From: Rhodococcus spongiicola
GTDB lineage: Bacteria > Actinomycetota > Actinomycetes > Mycobacteriales > Mycobacteriaceae
NCBI RefSeq assembly: GCF_004011835.1
Contig: NZ_RKLN01000003.1
Span: forward strand, 663,512 to 727,511
Length of the DNA: 64,000 nucleotides
Reading direction: 5' to 3'
Shown here: piece after piece, positions 53,591-62,695 of the stretch
Layout of the letters: every line of letters begins with the position of its first letter
How positions within the stretch are numbered: position 1 is the stretch's first letter
Notes under the pieces: model-generated
Seen by the model: the letters and a program-made list of their open reading frames with translations, nothing else
The model's database searches: none
What the model was told of the DNA's origin: nothing
Position numbers and translations under genes: made by a program

Positions 53591-55020
53591 GAACCCGCTT
53601 GCTCGGAATGCTGGCGTTCCTGGTCGTTGTCGCCGTCACGGGCTGCGCGGTGACGACCGATGGTCGCGCGGTATCGATCTACGAAGACCCCTTCGCCGTC
53701 GCCGGGATGCCCGCACAGGGTGGCCCGACCGGCCCCCGTGCAGGGGTAGCGGATTCGACGCGGGCCATCGAGGGCACCGACGGCGGCCCCATCGACATCC
53801 TTGCGGCCAATGCGATCACCGACATCGAAACCTACTGGGCTCGCGAATACCCGGCCGTCTTCAGGGGCAGCTTCTACCCGGTGGCCGGACTCTTATCCTG
53901 GGATCCCGACGACGACGGACCCTCGTTCTGCGGCACGAAGACCGACATCAACGCTGCGTACTGCACCGCCGAGGACCGGATCGGCTGGGACCGTGCCTAT
54001 CTGCTGCCGAGCCTGGTCAACGCCTTCGGCCCGATGGCCGTGGTCATGGTGCTCGCGCACGAGTACGGACACGCGATCGGACAGAAGGCCGGCCTCGTCG
54101 GTGCGGACGATCCCGGGATCGTGTTCGAGCAGCAGGCCGACTGCTTCTCGGGAGCGTTCCTCCGACACGTCGCCGAGGACGACGCCGCGCACTTCACGCT
54201 CAACACATCGGACGGCCTGAATTCCGTTCTGGCAGCGACGGTGTCGGTGCGTGACACCGACCCCAGCGACCCCCGGTCGAGCCACGGTTCGGCATTCGAG
54301 CGGGTCACCGCGGTGCAGATCGGCTTCACTGACGGGCCCGCCGCGTGCGCCCGTATCGACGCCGACGAGATCCAGTCCCGCCGCGCCGATCTGCCCCAGC
54401 GCTTCCACATTCGAGGTGACGACGGCGAACTGCCGGTGACCGCGGAGTCGGTGGCGGCGATCTTCGAATCTTTCGAGACCGTCTTCGCTCTCGCGGACCC
54501 CCCGAGTCTCGACCTCAGCGGAGTCGATGCCGCCTGTCCGGACGCCGAACCGACGGAGCCGGTCTCGTTCTGCCCGGCCACCAACACAATCGGCGTCGAT
54601 CTTCCAGCCCTTGCCGAACGCGGACAGTCGAACACCGGAGACGACCAGGGGAAGATCTTCAGCGCCGACGTCACCGGCGACTACAGCGCCTACGTGCTCG
54701 TTGCCTCCCGCTATACCCTCGCGGTGCAGAGGGACTCCGGCATGTCACTGTCCGGTCCGAAAGCTGCCCTCCGGGCAGCGTGCCTGTCCGGCGCCGTCAC
54801 CGCGGCTCTGAGTCCGGAGAACGCGCGAGCGGACGACGTTGCGGGCCCGGTGTGGCTCTCCCCCGGCGACCTCGACGAGGCCATCTCCGGGTTGCTGTCC
54901 GACGGGTTGGCCGCGAGCGACGTCGACGGCAACACGGTGCCGAGCGGGTTCTCGCGGGTCGACGCGTTCCGAACCGGCGTCCTCGGAGGCCAGCAGGAAT
55001 GCGACGGACGCTACCGCTGA
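53581..55020 (+). CDS. Secreted neutral-zinc-metallopeptidase-like lipoprotein
   Basis: A 479-residue exported protein. The signal peptide GMLAFLVVVAVTGCAV has a lipobox (VTGC), so it is probably a lipoprotein. The zinc site HEYGH is in MVLAHEYGHAIGQKAG, with a downstream Glu in FEQQADCFSGAFLRHV, the pattern of the neutral zinc metallopeptidase (YpfJ-like) family. The rest of the C-terminal half is unassigned, with several cysteines. The start is GTG 53581 or GTG 53566; both lie in the stop repeat of glgB. It converges on the thioredoxin-like gene across a 100-bp stop array. Confidence 0.82.
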   Translation: MTGRTRLLGMLAFLVVVAVTGCAVTTDGRAVSIYEDPFAVAGMPAQGGPTGPRAGVADSTRAIEGTDGGPIDILAANAITDIETYWAREYPAVFRGSFYPVAGLLSWDPDDDGPSFCGTKTDINAAYCTAEDRIGWDRAYLLPSLVNAFGPMAVVMVLAHEYGHAIGQKAGLVGADDPGIVFEQQADCFSGAFLRHVAEDDAAHFTLNTSDGLNSVLAATVSVRDTDPSDPRSSHGSAFERVTAVQIGFTDGPAACARIDADEIQSRRADLPQRFHIRGDDGELPVTAESVAAIFESFETVFALADPPSLDLSGVDAACPDAEPTEPVSFCPATNTIGVDLPALAERGQSNTGDDQGKIFSADVTGDYSAYVLVASRYTLAVQRDSGMSLSGPKAALRAACLSGAVTAALSPENARADDVAGPVWLSPGDLDEAISGLLSDGLAASDVDGNTVPSGFSRVDAFRTGVLGGQQECDGRYR

Positions 55021-55028
55021 CCCATCGG

Positions 55029-55127
55029 TCACAGCCCGCTTCGTCAGCCCAAGCGGTCAGCCCGCTTCGTCAGCCCAAGCGGTCAGCCCGCTTCGTCAGC
55101 GCAGTCGGTCAGGACAGTCGGTCAGTA
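55029..55127 (-). repeat. Stop-codon tandem repeat, 13-bp period, seven to eight copies
   Basis: TCA (TGA on minus) occurs at 55044, 55057, 55070, 55083, 55096, 55109 and 55122 with exact 13-bp spacing, plus an outlying one at 55029. 55122 is the stop of the thioredoxin-like gene. The units alternate between GTCAGCCCGCTTC and GTCAGCCCAAGCG forms, so a 26-bp higher-order repeat is also present. Confidence 0.93.
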
Positions 55128-56027
55128 CAAGGCCGAGGCGAGCTTGCGGCGGGCCGCGACCACGACCGGCTCGGCGGGGTCGAACAGCTCGAACAGCTCG
55201 AGCAGGTGCGTGCGGACCCGGGTCCGATCATCGCCGGCCGTCTGCCGAACGAGAGCTACCAGCCGGTCGAAGGCGGCCTCAGGGCGCTGCGCGTACAGCT
55301 CCGCGTCGGCGGCTGCGAATTGAGCCTCGATCGCGTCCGGACGTGCATCGGCCGCTTCGATGGCATCACTCGGCAGACCGTCAGCGCGAGCGAGGAACTT
55401 GACCTGCCGCAACGCCGCCTGCGCCTGGGCATTGCCCGGCTCAGAGTTGAGAATGAGGTTGTAGGCGGCCTCGGCGCCGGCGTAGTCGCCCTTTTCGAGA
55501 GCATCCTCTGCCGCCACGAAGCGGGGATCCTCAGGCTCGGGCTCCGGTTCACCGCCCGAGGGCGGCCCCGCAAGTTTGCCCCTGACGGCCTCCTGCAGGG
55601 CGGCGATCCACTGGCGCAGTTGCGGCTCGGGTTGGGCCCCTGCGAAGTCAGCGAGCGGCTGACCAGCGGCGATCGCGACGACAGTCGGCACAGACTGGAC
55701 ACCGAAGGCCTGCGCGATGCCCGGGTTGGCATCGACGTCAACCTTCGCGAGGACCCAGTTGCCACCACCCTCATGCGCGAGCTTTTCGAGCAAGGGGGAC
55801 AGCTGCTTGCAGGGTTCGCACCAGGTGGCCCACAGATCGACGACGACGAGGACCTGCATCGACCGCTCGAGCACCTCGGCCTGGAAGGTGGCCTCGGTGA
55901 CGTCGATGACCGGCGCCAGACCGGTGCTGCTCCCAGGTTCGACCTCGGCGGCGGAAGTCGCCGCCGTCGCGGCGGGAGGTTGCGCGGCGCGCTCCTTGAG
56001 GCCGGACAGGTCGACGGCTCCAGACAT
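55122..56027 (-). CDS. Thioredoxin-domain/TPR co-chaperone (CnoX/YbbN-like)
   Basis: A 301-residue cytoplasmic protein. The N-terminal thioredoxin domain has [20 protein letters not shown] (CxxC), and the C-terminal tetratricopeptide-like half has [21 protein letters not shown] and [16 protein letters not shown]. CnoX-type proteins hold oxidised substrates for GroEL or DnaK; the activity here is inferred. ATG 56027 starts [10 protein letters not shown], preferred to 56072. Mtb Rv1324 is the positional match. Confidence 0.87.
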   Translation of the reverse strand: MSGAVDLSGLKERAAQPPAATAATSAAEVEPGSSTGLAPVIDVTEATFQAEVLERSMQVLVVVDLWATWCEPCKQLSPLLEKLAHEGGGNWVLAKVDVDANPGIAQAFGVQSVPTVVAIAAGQPLADFAGAQPEPQLRQWIAALQEAVRGKLAGPPSGGEPEPEPEDPRFVAAEDALEKGDYAGAEAAYNLILNSEPGNAQAQAALRQVKFLARADGLPSDAIEAADARPDAIEAQFAAADAELYAQRPEAAFDRLVALVRQTAGDDRTRVRTHLLELFELFDPAEPVVVAARRKLASALY

Positions 56028-56131
56028 GGCCGCGGCGATTGCAGGGGATGGACGAGATCCAGGTCGAGTCACGGTTTCAGTTTGTCATGAACGCTCGGCG
56101 CGCAGCCATTCCAGTCCACCGCCCGCACCTG

Positions 56132-56491
56132 TCAGGCCGGCGCGGGCTCGGCGTCCCGACGCGGTGCCGTCGACAGTTCGCCGAGGCGGCCCGTTCGGAC
56201 AGCCCAGCGTTCGAACCAGATGGTCATGAACGGCGGAACACTGGAGACCATCGCGAGGGCGAGGGTCTTGAAGTCCCACTTCAGCGCGCGCGCTGTGAAC
56301 AGGGCGACGGCAATGTAGAGCATGAACCCGGCCACGCCGTGGACCATGCCCGGGATCTTGACTGCCTCCTCATGGCCGAGGACCCATTTGAAGAACATGG
56401 CGATCAGCAGGGCCACCCATGTCACTGCCTCCCAGAGGGCAACTAGGCGCAACCGCTTCGCGGCAGTGGACACGTCGAGAATGTTAGCCAT
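56132..56491 (-). CDS. DUF3817 membrane protein (second copy)
   Basis: A 119-residue protein with three hydrophobic helices: LVALWEAVTWVALLIAMFFKW, PGMVHGVAGFMLYIAVALFTA and TLALAMVSSVPPFMTIWFERW. The last carries the DUF3817 FxxExW end. It has the same architecture as the gene at 33566 but without the disordered N-terminus. Function unknown. The start is ATG 56491 or ATG 56500, three codons earlier. Confidence 0.82.
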   Translation of the reverse strand: MANILDVSTAAKRLRLVALWEAVTWVALLIAMFFKWVLGHEEAVKIPGMVHGVAGFMLYIAVALFTARALKWDFKTLALAMVSSVPPFMTIWFERWAVRTGRLGELSTAPRRDAEPAPA

Positions 56492-56603
56492 GGGCGACAT
56501 TGTGCACGAACGGCCCCGACCCTCCCGCAACCGAGACCGATCGCACAGTCCCGGCTGGGAGGTGTCGTAGGGCCGTGGCGTCGGATCGCCGTGGGACCGT
56601 GAA

Positions 56604-57797
56604 CTACTTCTTCGGCACCCTGACGATCAGGGCGTCCCCCTGTCCCCCGCCGCCGCATAGTGCGGCCGCGCCGACGCCGCCGCCGCGGCGCTGGAGCTCG
56701 AGAACCAGGTGCAATGCGATGCGTGCACCGGACATGCCGAGCGGGTGACCGATTGCGATGGCGCCGCCGTTGACGTTGACCTTGGCTGGGTCGATGCCCA
56801 GCTCGCGGGTCGAGGCGATGCCGACAGCCGCGAATGCTTCGTTGATCTCTACCAGATCCAGGTCCTTCGGGGTGATGCCCTCACGCTCGCAGGCGCGGGC
56901 GATCGCGTGGGCCGGCTGCGCCTGCAGCGTCGAGTCGGGGCCGGCGACGACGCCGTGGGCCCCGATCTCCGCGATCCACTCGAGGCCCAACTCCTCGGCC
57001 TTGGCCTTGTTCATTACGACGACGGCGGCCGCACCGTCCGAGATCTGCGACGCGGTTCCCGCCGTGATCGTGCCGTCCTTCGAGAACGCCGGGCGAAGCT
57101 TCGCCAGGGTCTCGACCGTCGTGTCGGCCCGCACACCCTCATCGGTGTTCACGACGATCGGCTCACCGCGACGCTGCGGGATCGTGACGGGTACGACCTC
57201 GTCCGCGAACAGGCCGTCCTTCCACGCGCGTGCGGCGTTCTGGTGTGACGCGGCCGCGAACGAATCCTGGTCCTCACGCGTGATGCGCTGGTCGTCGCCC
57301 TGGTTGCGCTGGTCTGTGAGGTTACCCATCGGCTGATCGGTGAAGATGTCGTGCAGCCCGTCGTAGGCCATGTGGTCGCGCAGCGTGACGTCGCCGTACT
57401 TGAAACCTTCGCGGCTCTTCTCGAGCATGTGCGGCGCTCGCGTCATCGACTCCTGACCACCGGCGACGACCACGTCGAACTCGCCGGCACGGATCAGCTG
57501 GTCCGCCAGGGCGATGGCGTCGATGCCCGACAGGCACACCTTGTTCACGGTCAATGCGGGGACATCCATCGGAATGCCTGCGGCCACTGCCGCCTGACGG
57601 GCCGGTATCTGACCGGCGCCCGCGGTGAGAACCTGCCCCATGATGACGTATTCGACCTGTTCAGGCGCGACGCCGGTCTTCTCCAGCGCACCCTTGATCG
57701 CTACACCGCCGAGGTCGGAGCCCGAAAGGTCCTTCAGAGTTCCGAGCAGTCGTCCGACCGGGGTCCGAGCCCCGCCAACGATGACAGAAGTGGTCAA
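56604..57797 (-). CDS. Acetyl-CoA C-acetyltransferase (thiolase)
   Basis: A 397-residue thiolase of the FadA4 type (Mtb Rv1323 by position). The acylated Cys is in [15 protein letters not shown], the His in [16 protein letters not shown] and the second Cys in [14 protein letters not shown]. The TTG at 57797 is the start, with a strong GGAGGA 6 nt upstream. It is divergent from mce, and an operator-like palindrome lies between them. It probably condenses or cleaves acetoacetyl-CoA; the direction is not determinable. Confidence 0.93.
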   Translation of the reverse strand: MTTSVIVGGARTPVGRLLGTLKDLSGSDLGGVAIKGALEKTGVAPEQVEYVIMGQVLTAGAGQIPARQAAVAAGIPMDVPALTVNKVCLSGIDAIALADQLIRAGEFDVVVAGGQESMTRAPHMLEKSREGFKYGDVTLRDHMAYDGLHDIFTDQPMGNLTDQRNQGDDQRITREDQDSFAAASHQNAARAWKDGLFADEVVPVTIPQRRGEPIVVNTDEGVRADTTVETLAKLRPAFSKDGTITAGTASQISDGAAAVVVMNKAKAEELGLEWIAEIGAHGVVAGPDSTLQAQPAHAIARACEREGITPKDLDLVEINEAFAAVGIASTRELGIDPAKVNVNGGAIAIGHPLGMSGARIALHLVLELQRRGGGVGAAALCGGGGQGDALIVRVPKK

Positions 57798-57863
57798 GAT
57801 TCCTCCAGCGATCGATCCTGGTCCGAGTAGCGGCGGTGTGCCGTGACCCGGCGAGAACAACTC

Positions 57864-57883
57864 AAACGTTAGCGCTACCGTTT
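57864..57883. promoter_or_regulatory. 20-bp near-perfect palindrome between thiolase and mce
   Basis: AAACGTTAGCGCTACCGTTT matches its own reverse complement at 18 of 20 positions (core TAGCGCTA). It ends 5 nt before the mce ATG and lies 66 nt from the thiolase start, as expected for a TetR-family operator controlling both directions. The regulator gene is not in the window. Confidence 0.7.
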
Positions 57884-57888
57884 AATAC

Positions 57889-58368
57889 ATGACATCTTCG
57901 TCTACCAGCCCCGCCGCGAGCGGACTGTCCTCGCAGCTAGTGACCGCGATCGACCACGTCGGCATCGCGGTGCCGGATCTCGACGCCGCCGTCGCCTGGT
58001 ACGGCAAGCACCTCGGCATGGTTTCCACCCATGAGGAGATCAACGAGGAACAGGGTGTCCGCGAGGCCATGCTCTCGGTGGCCGGTTCACCGGCGGGCGC
58101 CCCGGCGATCCAGCTCCTCGCCCCGCTGAACGAAAGCTCCACGATCGCGAAGTTCATCGATCGCAGCGGCCCCGGCCTGCAGCAGCTCGCCTGTCGCGTC
58201 ATCGACATCGAGGCGATCAGCGAGCAACTGCGCGCCGACGGCGTCCGCCTCCTGTATGACGCACCGCGCCGTGGCACCGCTGGCTCCCGCATCAACTTCA
58301 TCCACCCCAAGGACGCGGGTGGTGTCCTGGTCGAACTGGTCGAACTGGCAGCCGACGGCGATCACTGA
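57889..58368 (+). CDS. mce: Methylmalonyl-CoA epimerase
   Basis: A 159-residue vicinal-oxygen-chelate (glyoxalase-fold) enzyme that interconverts the (R)- and (S)-methylmalonyl-CoA epimers in propionate metabolism. Metal ligands are in AIDHVGIAVPDLDAAVAWY (His), LQQLACRV-type second-half residues and GGVLVELVEL (Glu). With only 5 nt between the operator palindrome and the ATG, the mRNA may be leaderless or nearly so. It matches Mtb Rv1322A. The mutase genes are not in this window. Confidence 0.92.
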   Translation: MTSSSTSPAASGLSSQLVTAIDHVGIAVPDLDAAVAWYGKHLGMVSTHEEINEEQGVREAMLSVAGSPAGAPAIQLLAPLNESSTIAKFIDRSGPGLQQLACRVIDIEAISEQLRADGVRLLYDAPRRGTAGSRINFIHPKDAGGVLVELVELAADGDH

Positions 58369-58414
58369 CATCCGTCTTACGCAGCTGGCGCGGGGTGGGA
58401 TCGATCTGAAGATG

Positions 58415-58430
58415 CCGGAGTTCACTCCGG
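58415..58430 (+). terminator. Small hairpin after mce
   Basis: CCGGAGTTCACTCCGG forms a short perfect stem about 47 nt after the mce stop, followed by GAGACTGAGCCTTTAT. It could be a weak terminator ahead of the DivIVA-like gene. The stem is short, so confidence is low. Confidence 0.3.
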
Positions 58431-58469
58431 GAGACTGAGCCTTTATCGTCCCCAGGTAGATTGGCAGCC

Positions 58470-59555
58470 ATGGCCTCCGAGTACGACCACTCCGCATTCC
58501 AGCTTCCCTTCTCAATAGCGCGCAAAGGCTACGACCAGACCGAAGTGCGCCGACACTTCGAACGGCTCGACGCCGAGATCCGCCTTACCGCCACGGATCG
58601 TGATGCGGCTGCCGCACAGGCCCGCGAGCTCGCCAATCAACTCGAGGACGCGCGCGACGAAATCGATCAGCTGCGCCGCGATGTTGACCGGCTATCGGTT
58701 CCGCCCACCACTGCGGAAGGCATGAGCGAGCGCATCTCCCGAATGCTCCGACTCGCATCCGACGAGGCATCCGAGGTCCGGGCGAAGGCCGAGGCGGAAG
58801 CGGCGGAAATGGTCTCGGTGGCCGAGCAGGAGAGCGAGCGTCTCCGCAACCTGTACGAGTCGAAGGTGACCGATCTCGACGAGCGCCGCAGCGCCCACGA
58901 GCGCGAGCACGAACGGACTATGGAGACCGCACACGCGGAGGCCAAGCGTATCGTCGAGAACGCCCAGGCCGAACGCGACCGACTCACCGCAGAGGGTGAG
59001 GCCCAGCGAGCCCAGGTCCAGCAGGACTTCGAGGTCACGATGGCCGAGCGCCGCGCCAAGGCGAACGAGGAGGCCGAGACCCTCGAAAAGAACAGCAAGG
59101 CCGACGCCCATCGACGAGTTTCCGAGGCCAGCCAGGAAGCCGAGGCCCTCGAAAAGAGCAGCAAGGCCGAGGCCCATCGACGAGTTTCCGAGGCCAGCCA
59201 GGAAGCCGAGGCCCTCGAAAAGAGCAGCAAGGCCGAGGCCCATCGACGGCTTTCCGAGGCCAGCCAGGAAGCCGAGCGCCGTCTTCGGGTGGCAACCGAG
59301 CAGTCCGAGCGCAAGATCGTGCACGCCAAAGAACTCGCCGAGGAACTACGTGTACTGCGCAGCCGAGTCCTGGCGCAGCTCCTCGGTATTCGCGGCCAAC
59401 TCGATTCGGTGCCCGCGATGCTCGCGTCCGTCAATCGTGAAGCGGACCTGCTCGGCAGCGCCGGGACTTCAGCGGGAACCGACGACCGCGTCCCCGACGC
59501 CACGAGCACTCCAGACGAATCGGGCGACGAGCAGGTCACTGCTGCCCACGCCTGA
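58470..59555 (+). CDS. DivIVA-domain coiled-coil protein
   Basis: A 361-residue cytoplasmic protein. The N-terminal DivIVA-like motif is FSIARKGYDQTEVRRHFERLDAE, followed by about 250 residues of continuous Ala/Glu/Arg coiled coil and an acidic disordered tail. A 22-residue unit (AEALEKSSKAEAHRRVSEAS-like) is repeated three times near residues 202-267, encoded by three nearly identical 66-bp copies. It is probably a polar or septal scaffold, or a peripheral membrane organiser, related to Wag31. ATG 58470 is preferred to TTG 58461. Confidence 0.8.
   Translation: MASEYDHSAFQLPFSIARKGYDQTEVRRHFERLDAEIRLTATDRDAAAAQARELANQLEDARDEIDQLRRDVDRLSVPPTTAEGMSERISRMLRLASDEASEVRAKAEAEAAEMVSVAEQESERLRNLYESKVTDLDERRSAHEREHERTMETAHAEAKRIVENAQAERDRLTAEGEAQRAQVQQDFEVTMAERRAKANEEAETLEKNSKADAHRRVSEASQEAEALEKSSKAEAHRRVSEASQEAEALEKSSKAEAHRRLSEASQEAERRLRVATEQSERKIVHAKELAEELRVLRSRVLAQLLGIRGQLDSVPAMLASVNREADLLGSAGTSAGTDDRVPDATSTPDESGDEQVTAAHA
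59073..59270 (+). repeat. Three 66-bp in-frame tandem repeats in the DivIVA-like gene
   Basis: Copies at 59073-59138, 59139-59204 and 59205-59270 differ at only a few positions (Thr/Ala, Asn/Ser, Asp/Glu and Val/Leu changes). Each adds 22 residues, six short of a 28-residue coiled-coil unit but two 11-residue hendecads. Confidence 0.92.
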
Positions 59556-59556
59556 G

Positions 59557-59877
59557 CTAGGACCAGCGTCGATTCGGCCCACGTGTATGGCGGCCGGCCC
59601 AGCACCCGCTGTGCCAGTGTCGGCGGTCATCGGCTCCGCCGGAGTCCGATGGCCACGCCACTACGTGGGCCACCCCGGGGCGCACGTCCTGGTCGCATCC
59701 GGGACACCTGTACGTCTTCGTGGCGCGAGCACCCGGGATCTGGCGGACCATGTACCGCTCATCCGTGTAACCCGCGGGACCGGATTCCTCACGGGCCAGA
59801 CCGTTTCCGACTAGATTGCCACCGGCGCCGGCCTCGGAACGACGGCTGGGCTTCCGGGGCTGGTTTCGGCGCGGCAC
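59557..59877 (-). CDS. Small zinc-ribbon-like protein
   Basis: A 106-residue basic protein. A treble-clef-like CxxC...HxxC set is visible: TYRCPGCDQDVRPGVAHVV, then RRHWHSGCWAGRH. It is similar to a conserved actinobacterial family often annotated only as ATP/GTP-binding protein. The N-terminus is Arg/Pro-rich and probably disordered. It converges on the DivIVA-like gene with 1 nt between the stops and lies between it and nucS. Function unknown. Confidence 0.7.
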   Translation of the reverse strand: MPRRNQPRKPSRRSEAGAGGNLVGNGLAREESGPAGYTDERYMVRQIPGARATKTYRCPGCDQDVRPGVAHVVAWPSDSGGADDRRHWHSGCWAGRHTRGPNRRWS

Positions 59878-59927
59878 CTCTTTAGTCTAGGTGCCCGTCG
59901 AGATCTGGCTGGCGGGCACACCGCGGG

Positions 59928-60617
59928 TCAGAACAGGCGGAACTCGGTGCTCTCGGCGCCCCGCAGCGCTTCGTAGTCGAGGACCAGGCACCGGATGCCG
60001 CGATCCGTGGCAAGAGTTCTCGCCTGCGGCTTGATCTGCTGGGCGGCGAAGACGCCGGTCACGGGCGCGAGCAGGGGATCCCGGTTGAGCAGTTCGAGAT
60101 AGCGGGTGAGCTGTTCGACGCCGTCGATTTCCCCGCGTCGCTTGATCTCGACCGCGACCGTCGCCCCGTCTGCGTTGCGGCACAGCAGATCAACGGGCCC
60201 GATCGCCGTCATGTACTCCCGACGAATCAACGTGTAGCCGTCACCAAGTGTCTCGACGTGTTCCGCGAGCAGCTCTTGCAGATGCGCCTCGACACCGTCC
60301 TTCACCAGGCCGGGGTCGACGCCGAGCTCGTGACTGGAGTCGTGCTCGATCTCCTCGATCGTGATCCTCAGTTCCTCGCCCGCCTTGTTGGTGACGACCC
60401 ACAGTGGCTGACCACCACCGTCCTCCCCCGCACCATCCGAGGTCTCGACGAGCCAGCACGGCGGACTCATCCAGTTCAACGGCTTGTACGCACGGTCGTC
60501 GGCATGAATACTCACCGAGCCGTCCGCCTTGATCAGAAGAAGGCGACGCGCCATCGGCAGGTGGGAGGTCAGGCGACCGACATAGTCGACACGGCAGCGA
60601 GCAATGACAAGACGCAC
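59928..60617 (-). CDS. nucS: Mismatch-specific endonuclease NucS (EndoMS)
   Basis: A 229-residue enzyme that performs non-canonical mismatch repair in actinobacteria lacking MutS/MutL. The N-terminal DNA-binding half has [20 protein letters not shown]. The RecB-like nuclease core is [23 protein letters not shown] (Asp, then Glu-x-Lys) with [12 protein letters not shown]. The C-terminus [10 protein letters not shown] resembles the sliding-clamp-interacting tail. GTG 60617 fits the family start. Matches Mtb Rv1321. Confidence 0.94.
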   Translation of the reverse strand: MRLVIARCRVDYVGRLTSHLPMARRLLLIKADGSVSIHADDRAYKPLNWMSPPCWLVETSDGAGEDGGGQPLWVVTNKAGEELRITIEEIEHDSSHELGVDPGLVKDGVEAHLQELLAEHVETLGDGYTLIRREYMTAIGPVDLLCRNADGATVAVEIKRRGEIDGVEQLTRYLELLNRDPLLAPVTGVFAAQQIKPQARTLATDRGIRCLVLDYEALRGAESTEFRLF

Positions 60618-60815
60618 CCGCACCACCCTAGTGGATCGCGGTGCTAGTCCTAACCTTCATCGTCCCGGTGTCGAGATGCTCGATGCGCGCGGTCGCACGC
60701 CTTCGGTGACGCCCCCCGGCGACACGCCGCAACGGCTCGCCGCACACATCTAGACATCACCCTGATGTGCAAGGTTCGCCGCGACCGCAGACTCCCCGAG
60801 TTACGGTGAGAACCT

Positions 60816-61922
60816 ATGAGCGACGACAGCAAACGTGCTGAACGTCTCCCGCGCGCGGCGATCAGCCGCCGCGGCGTCCTCCTGGGTCTGGCCGCACTCG
60901 GAGGGATCGCCGCAGCGAATGTCGGCGGGTTCCTGTATTTGGGAGGCTGGCTGACACCCGGCGCTTTGACACCTTGGCGATTCGTCGATCGGTTCGAGCA
61001 GGTCTTCGGAAAACACGACGGGTTCCGGCGAAATCACGCCAAGGGGTTGAGTGCCTCTGGATACTTCACCAGCAACGGGGCCGGCACCGACGTGTCCAAA
61101 GCCGAGGTCTTTCGACCGGGCCGGATTCCGGTGACCGGACGGTTTTCGCTATCGGGCGGCTTACCCGACGCAACCGATGCGAACGCCACCATTCGAGGTC
61201 TGGGGTTGCTCTTCTCATTGCCGAATGGGGAGCAGTGGCGCACAGCGATGGTCAACATCCCGGTCTTCCTCGACAGCACCCCGGAAGGCTTCTTCGAGCG
61301 ACTGCTCGCATCCCAGGTGGATCCGGACACCGGACAGCCTGATCCGGAGAAGATGGCGGCGTTCCTGGCCAGGCACCCGGAGACCGCTGCGGCGATGGAA
61401 ATCGTCCGGCAGACACCGCCCAGCTCCGGATTCGACAACAGCACTTTCCACGGGCTCAATGCCTTCAATTTCACCAACAGTTCTGGGGTCACTGTTCCAG
61501 TGCGTTGGATGGTCGTCCCCGAGCAAGCCTTCGAGCCGGCTAGCTCCCCACAACCGCCCGGCAGGGACTATCTCTTCGACGCGCTGATTCGCTCGGTCGC
61601 GAACACGCCGCTGCGCTGGCGCTTGATTCTCACCATCGGCCAACCGGGAGACCCGACCAACGACGCCACCAAACCATGGCCTGATGGTCGGCGCACGATC
61701 GACGTCGGCACACTTACGATCGATTCGGTACAGACCGAGGAGCCGGGTAACGCCCGAGACATCAACTTCGACCCACTCATCCTGCCGGACGGCATCGCAC
61801 GGTCGGACGATCCGCTGCTCAGCGCACGGTCAGCGGTTTATGCGAGGTCGTTCCTGCGCAGGTCCCGTGAACCCAAGCAGCCCAGTGAAGTAAATGTCAC
61901 GGAGGTGCTCGGTGAACGATAA
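60816..61922 (+). CDS. SrpA-type catalase family peroxidase, membrane-anchored or exported
   Basis: A 368-residue catalase-fold protein. A twin-Arg-like SRRGVLLGLAALGGIAAANVG at residues 18-38 suggests Tat export or an N-terminal anchor. The heme-side block RRNHAKGLSASGYF carries the distal His region of the small catalase-related peroxidases; RGLGLLFSLPNGEQWRTAMVNIP is also family-typical. It overlaps the cytochrome b561 gene by 11 nt, so the pair probably couples membrane electrons to peroxide reduction outside the membrane. Confidence 0.87.
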   Translation: MSDDSKRAERLPRAAISRRGVLLGLAALGGIAAANVGGFLYLGGWLTPGALTPWRFVDRFEQVFGKHDGFRRNHAKGLSASGYFTSNGAGTDVSKAEVFRPGRIPVTGRFSLSGGLPDATDANATIRGLGLLFSLPNGEQWRTAMVNIPVFLDSTPEGFFERLLASQVDPDTGQPDPEKMAAFLARHPETAAAMEIVRQTPPSSGFDNSTFHGLNAFNFTNSSGVTVPVRWMVVPEQAFEPASSPQPPGRDYLFDALIRSVANTPLRWRLILTIGQPGDPTNDATKPWPDGRRTIDVGTLTIDSVQTEEPGNARDINFDPLILPDGIARSDDPLLSARSAVYARSFLRRSREPKQPSEVNVTEVLGER

Positions 61923-62514
61923 GCCGACCGGCCGTACCCCGCAGTTCGCCCTCCCGTCCCGACTGCTGCATTGGGCCATGGCTGTCATGGTCATCGCCCA
62001 GCTCTTCATCGGCGTCACGATGGTGGCCTCCCTCGCCAACTACAACCTGCTGCTGGCCATCCACCGACCGCTGGGGATCACGATCCTGATCTTCGTCATT
62101 GTCCGCATCGTGAACCGCCTGTTGCACAAGCCGCCTCCGTTCTTGGCCACGATGCGGCCTTGGGAGCGTCGCGTGGCGACGCGATCGGAACAGCTGCTCT
62201 ATGCCCTGCTGGTCGTGCAACCGCTGGCCGGATGGGCGATGCTCTCGAGCGCAGGAGTCCCGATCGTGCTCTTCGGGCAACTACACCTTCCGCCGATCGC
62301 ACCGCACAACACGAGCCTGTACCCAGTGCTTTGGTACTCCCACCTGACTTTCGCGTACCTACTGTTCGCGACCTTCACCGCTCACCTGTGCGCGATCTTG
62401 TTCCACACACTGGTGATTCGCGACCGTATCCTCGACCGTATGGCTATATGGCCCATCCGTGGCGCAAAGCCCGTGGCGGAGCCAACCGACCCGCCACCAG
62501 TCGAAACCAACTGA
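61912..62514 (+). CDS. Cytochrome b561 family protein
   Basis: A 200-residue membrane protein with four helices: LLHWAMAVMVIAQLFIGVTM, LLLAIHRPLGITILIFVIVR, LLYALLVVQPLAGWAMLSSA and YSHLTFAYLLFATFTAHLCA. Histidines in helices 1, 2 and 4 would bind two b hemes. GTG 61912 has GGAGG about 8 nt upstream inside the catalase gene. SrpA-type catalase and b561 pairs are common, and this pairing supports a shared redox function. Confidence 0.88.
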   Translation: MNDKPTGRTPQFALPSRLLHWAMAVMVIAQLFIGVTMVASLANYNLLLAIHRPLGITILIFVIVRIVNRLLHKPPPFLATMRPWERRVATRSEQLLYALLVVQPLAGWAMLSSAGVPIVLFGQLHLPPIAPHNTSLYPVLWYSHLTFAYLLFATFTAHLCAILFHTLVIRDRILDRMAIWPIRGAKPVAEPTDPPPVETN

Positions 62515-62695
62515 TCCGCGATTGCGTATCCGACACACGATGGCAGTGCCGCTGTCCCGACAGATCGCGGACAATACCCCCTTCGTCGCCCTCGCGTTCG
62601 ACGGATCCAGTTGACGTACTCCGTTGTCGGCCAAGCAGTTCTCGTCCCGAACTTGGAAGCTGCCGCCCGCTTCCGGCCGCAACATCGCGAGGTGC

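Noticed and set aside
60618..60815. Small RNA or riboswitch upstream of the catalase gene
   Set aside because: The 198-bp divergent region has only weak, short inverted repeats and no family signature that I recognise.
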